NCBI GenBank assembly: GCA_021151615.1
Contig: JAGKXA010000193.1
Location: forward strand, 1-8,368
Origin: Cellvibrionaceae bacterium
GTDB taxonomy: Bacteria; Pseudomonadota; Gammaproteobacteria; Pseudomonadales; Cellvibrionaceae
Length of the DNA stretch: 8,368 nucleotides
Direction: 5' to 3'
In this document: piece after piece, positions 7,701 through 8,368 of the stretch
Layout: the number at the start of each line of letters is the position of its first letter
Numbering within the stretch: the first letter of the stretch is position 1
The notes under the pieces: generated by a model
Seen by the model: the letters and a program-made list of their open reading frames with translations, nothing else
Told to the model about the DNA's origin: nothing
Databases searched by the model: none
Program-made: the position numbers and the translations under genes

Positions 7701-8104
7701 TCCTCAAACGTGGGTAAATCCATTAGCAATGTGTATTCACGCAGCAAGCGGCCCGCAGTCCAACGCGCCTCAATCAGGAAGTTCAGGTAAGGCTCACGTA
7801 CAGGGTTGCGCGAGGTGATTAACACCTTGGGCCCATCAGGCGATTCGAGATCTACCGCAAATTGAAATTCAGTGTAGAAAAATAAACGATCAACACCATT
7901 GCGTTCAAAATCCGCCGGTGATGCCAAAGTGACAAGGATCTGCTCCGCAGTGAGATCACGCGTATCAAGTAGCTTTACCTCGGCCTCAAGGGGCTGGTTC
8001 AGCGTTGACTTGAGCTTAACCTCACCTAACCCCAAGGCACTCACGTGGGATGAGAGCGCCAGAGACGCTAGACCACAGGCTAAAACCAACTGACGAAGAC
8101 GCAT
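4796..8104 (-). CDS. fimV: FimV polar hub / peptidoglycan-binding pilus assembly protein
   Basis: FimV family proteins sit at the cell pole in the inner membrane. They promote type IV pilus assembly and twitching, help place polar machinery and, in Pseudomonas aeruginosa, raise cAMP signalling. The 1102-residue protein begins with a signal peptide (1-23, cleavage likely after HVSA). The FimV N-terminal domain follows (about 24-132), with LGLGEVKLKSTLNQPLEAEV and the NPVREPYLNFLIEARW segment. A LysM domain is at 189-245, a coiled coil at about 318-376, and a Pro/Ala-rich linker at about 387-441. One membrane helix (453-469) ends in RRRK, which places the C-terminus in the cytoplasm. The cytoplasmic part has a TPR-like segment (about 534-575, GEADIYIAYGKLDQAEEML), a very acidic repetitive stretch and the conserved FimV C-terminal motif (1057-1102). 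It is longer than the 919-residue P. aeruginosa protein, probably through the acidic stretch. ATG is preceded by AAGGAT at 8111-8116. Confidence 0.95.
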   Translation of the reverse strand: MRLRQLVLACGLASLALSSHVSALGLGEVKLKSTLNQPLEAEVKLLDTRDLTAEQILVTLASPADFERNGVDRLFFYTEFQFAVDLESPDGPKVLITSRNPVREPYLNFLIEARWTAGRLLREYTLLMDLPTFEEDGAARAVQSATTTVPKAASRPAATTEVSANQPTTARTSSGSGAVSRKPALSGKEYEVRGNDTLWEIALRARPDSSVSVHQSMMALYKANPEAFISGNINRLRRGQVLRVPDAEEMKSLGKSEAISQFAAASGDSGLGAQINASRRTSTTRSESTEVSGRVKLAAPSASGGKGQGSGANDGSGKALESELATTLEELDKSKAENTELSSRVKDLEAQIETMQRLVDVSNEKLRALQVAAEQKPADASAQLTAPTEAVGAPTQEPPVQEVAPVEPVAAASTAASSAPAVVAPQPVAPPKVVTPPPSAPTLVDTAIENAPWIGLGVLGLAGAGYFAYRRRKQQAEEQQTFEQEDVFAMDEAPGDMDEPVDAPNNLHEIDETSLFDEEQPASAEAETGDVVGEADIYIAYGKLDQAEEMLLNALKKDPDSADIRMKLLEVYAQQQNASGFDKQYAALLPIAGAALLSRASELRAGISGAGEFDSGVATAASEPIDDFSLDDFSLDDDLSVSEAEPQVAAVSGGFEPGDFDFKLDLDDEEPKAASIDLADDFALDLDDSPVAKDADDLSELSLALDGLTENELPEDVEAASASIEEEFNFDLNEDLALDGDLALEEEFALDEDLALDDDLPVADGVVSKVEQPFAEGGASTESLDVAADDFNLDMNVDDIDLAALDHEMESLDVDFDDEALETDQASISEFVAQEIAKDQADLELDLDEDMELDDLSPSNLNLTDDLDSSAAAISFELEDDTSFDGELEADFSADSDFTVADESDAAITEMLDLAEDSNDASDVPESAFNVAGFESDESLVDLDAAFGGPISGAEEALPEVDLELGDELPASFGAVVTEEPFGVADSGAFEPSSEFDVPVEEQHDEDLFSQALSEFSSESDDLDLNEFTSDETALADLSDDDMDSELDFLADADEAATKLDLARAYIDMGDTEGAKDILSEVINEGNDEQRNEANELLGRIV
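5813..5902 (-). repeat. Five imperfect 18-base tandem repeats in fimV
   Basis: Residues 735-764 of FimV are five consecutive six-residue units: DLALDG, DLALEE, EFALDE, DLALDD and DLPVAD. At DNA level these are imperfect 18-base tandem units, all in frame. A shorter repeat of the same style, with two DDFSL units, lies near 6191-6229. Both belong to the acidic cytoplasmic linker and look like local slippage expansions that keep the reading frame. Confidence 0.75.
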
Positions 8105-8368
8105 AGCGCTATCCTTTTATTATTCCACGGCTGAATTGCAATGATTAGCCAGACATTTTAGTTGATATACACAGCATTCATTGTAGAAGCTTGCTGCGCG
8201 CGGGAGGCTAAAAACCTCGAATAAATATTCAGTATCGCTCGTAAGTATTCATTATAAATAGGTTTTTATCAATACTCGGGGTCTTGACAAAGCTGTCATA
8301 AACACGCTTTTTTGAGCCTTTCACGAGCCGTATTCGCAAAATTGTGAAAAAAGCCTGACATTTAAATC
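8105..8368. other. AT-rich intergenic region upstream of fimV
   Basis: No gene is visible in these 264 bases. A fimV ribosome binding site (AAGGAT, 8111-8116) lies next to the start codon. A weak candidate fimV promoter on the minus strand is TTGATA (8272-8267), a 17-base spacer, then AATACT (8249-8244). A perfect TATAAT at 8256-8251 has no good -35 at the right distance. Further up are a TGACA/TGTCA dyad (8285-8298) and a GCTTTTTT (8306-8313) facing AAAAAAGC (8347-8354). These could be part of a terminator or regulatory region of whatever lies beyond the window edge. In pseudomonads asd is often the next gene, but it cannot be seen here. Confidence 0.4.

Noticed and set aside
8075..8104. A possible lipoprotein signal in FimV (VLAC, with Cys at residue 10).
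   Set aside because: The stretch before the Cys is too short for a lipoprotein signal, Leu at -2 fits poorly, and a normal signal peptidase site follows HVSA at residue 23.
8284..8289. A perfect TTGACA on the plus strand as a -35 box.
   Set aside because: No -10-like hexamer lies 16-18 bases downstream (the position reads as a T-run). It is part of a short dyad.
1..8368. Mobile element, CRISPR array, toxin-antitoxin pair, phage or other undescribed accessory system.
   Set aside because: All long open frames are intact housekeeping genes of known families on one strand with short gaps. No spaced repeats, transposase, integrase, tRNA or orphan gene is visible.

Overview
The window looks like chromosomal core sequence from a gammaproteobacterium of the Cellvibrionaceae/Pseudomonadales type (for example Cellvibrio or a relative). 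This rests on the gene order fimV - truA - trpF - trpB - trpA - accD, which extends the pseudomonad fimV-truA-trpF-accD order, and on a long pseudomonad-style FimV. Base composition is moderate. The genus is inferred, because I could run no search. All six genes lie on the minus strand, so the region reads from right to left.

Layout in transcription order. 8368-8105 is an AT-rich intergenic stretch holding the fimV upstream region. 8104-4796 is fimV, a 1102-residue inner-membrane polar hub protein. 4778-4742 is a strong intrinsic terminator. 4710-3811 is truA, the tRNA pseudouridine synthase for positions 38-40. 3810-3677 is a short gap with an imperfect terminator hairpin whose loop holds the -35 box of a plausible trpF promoter. 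3676-3050 is trpF, 3016-1805 trpB and 1747-938 trpA. 866-6 is accD. The window ends five bases past accD; folC is the gene often found next, but it is not visible here.

trpF, trpB and trpA supply the last steps of tryptophan synthesis: isomerisation of phosphoribosylanthranilate, then the TrpA2B2 synthase. trpE, trpG, trpD and trpC are absent, so they must lie elsewhere. Gaps of 33, 57 and 71 bases with no convincing terminator suggest that trpF-trpB-trpA-accD is one transcript, which would tie tryptophan synthesis to the carboxyltransferase beta subunit of acetyl-CoA carboxylase. fimV, and probably truA, are separate transcription units.

I see no mobile element, CRISPR array, RNA gene, phage gene or unknown accessory gene. 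All six genes are intact and belong to known families. I found no undescribed system. The points worth a second look are small: a Glu at the catalytic Asp60 position of TrpA, the overlapping terminator and promoter before trpF, the acidic tandem repeats in FimV, and the uncertain truA start.
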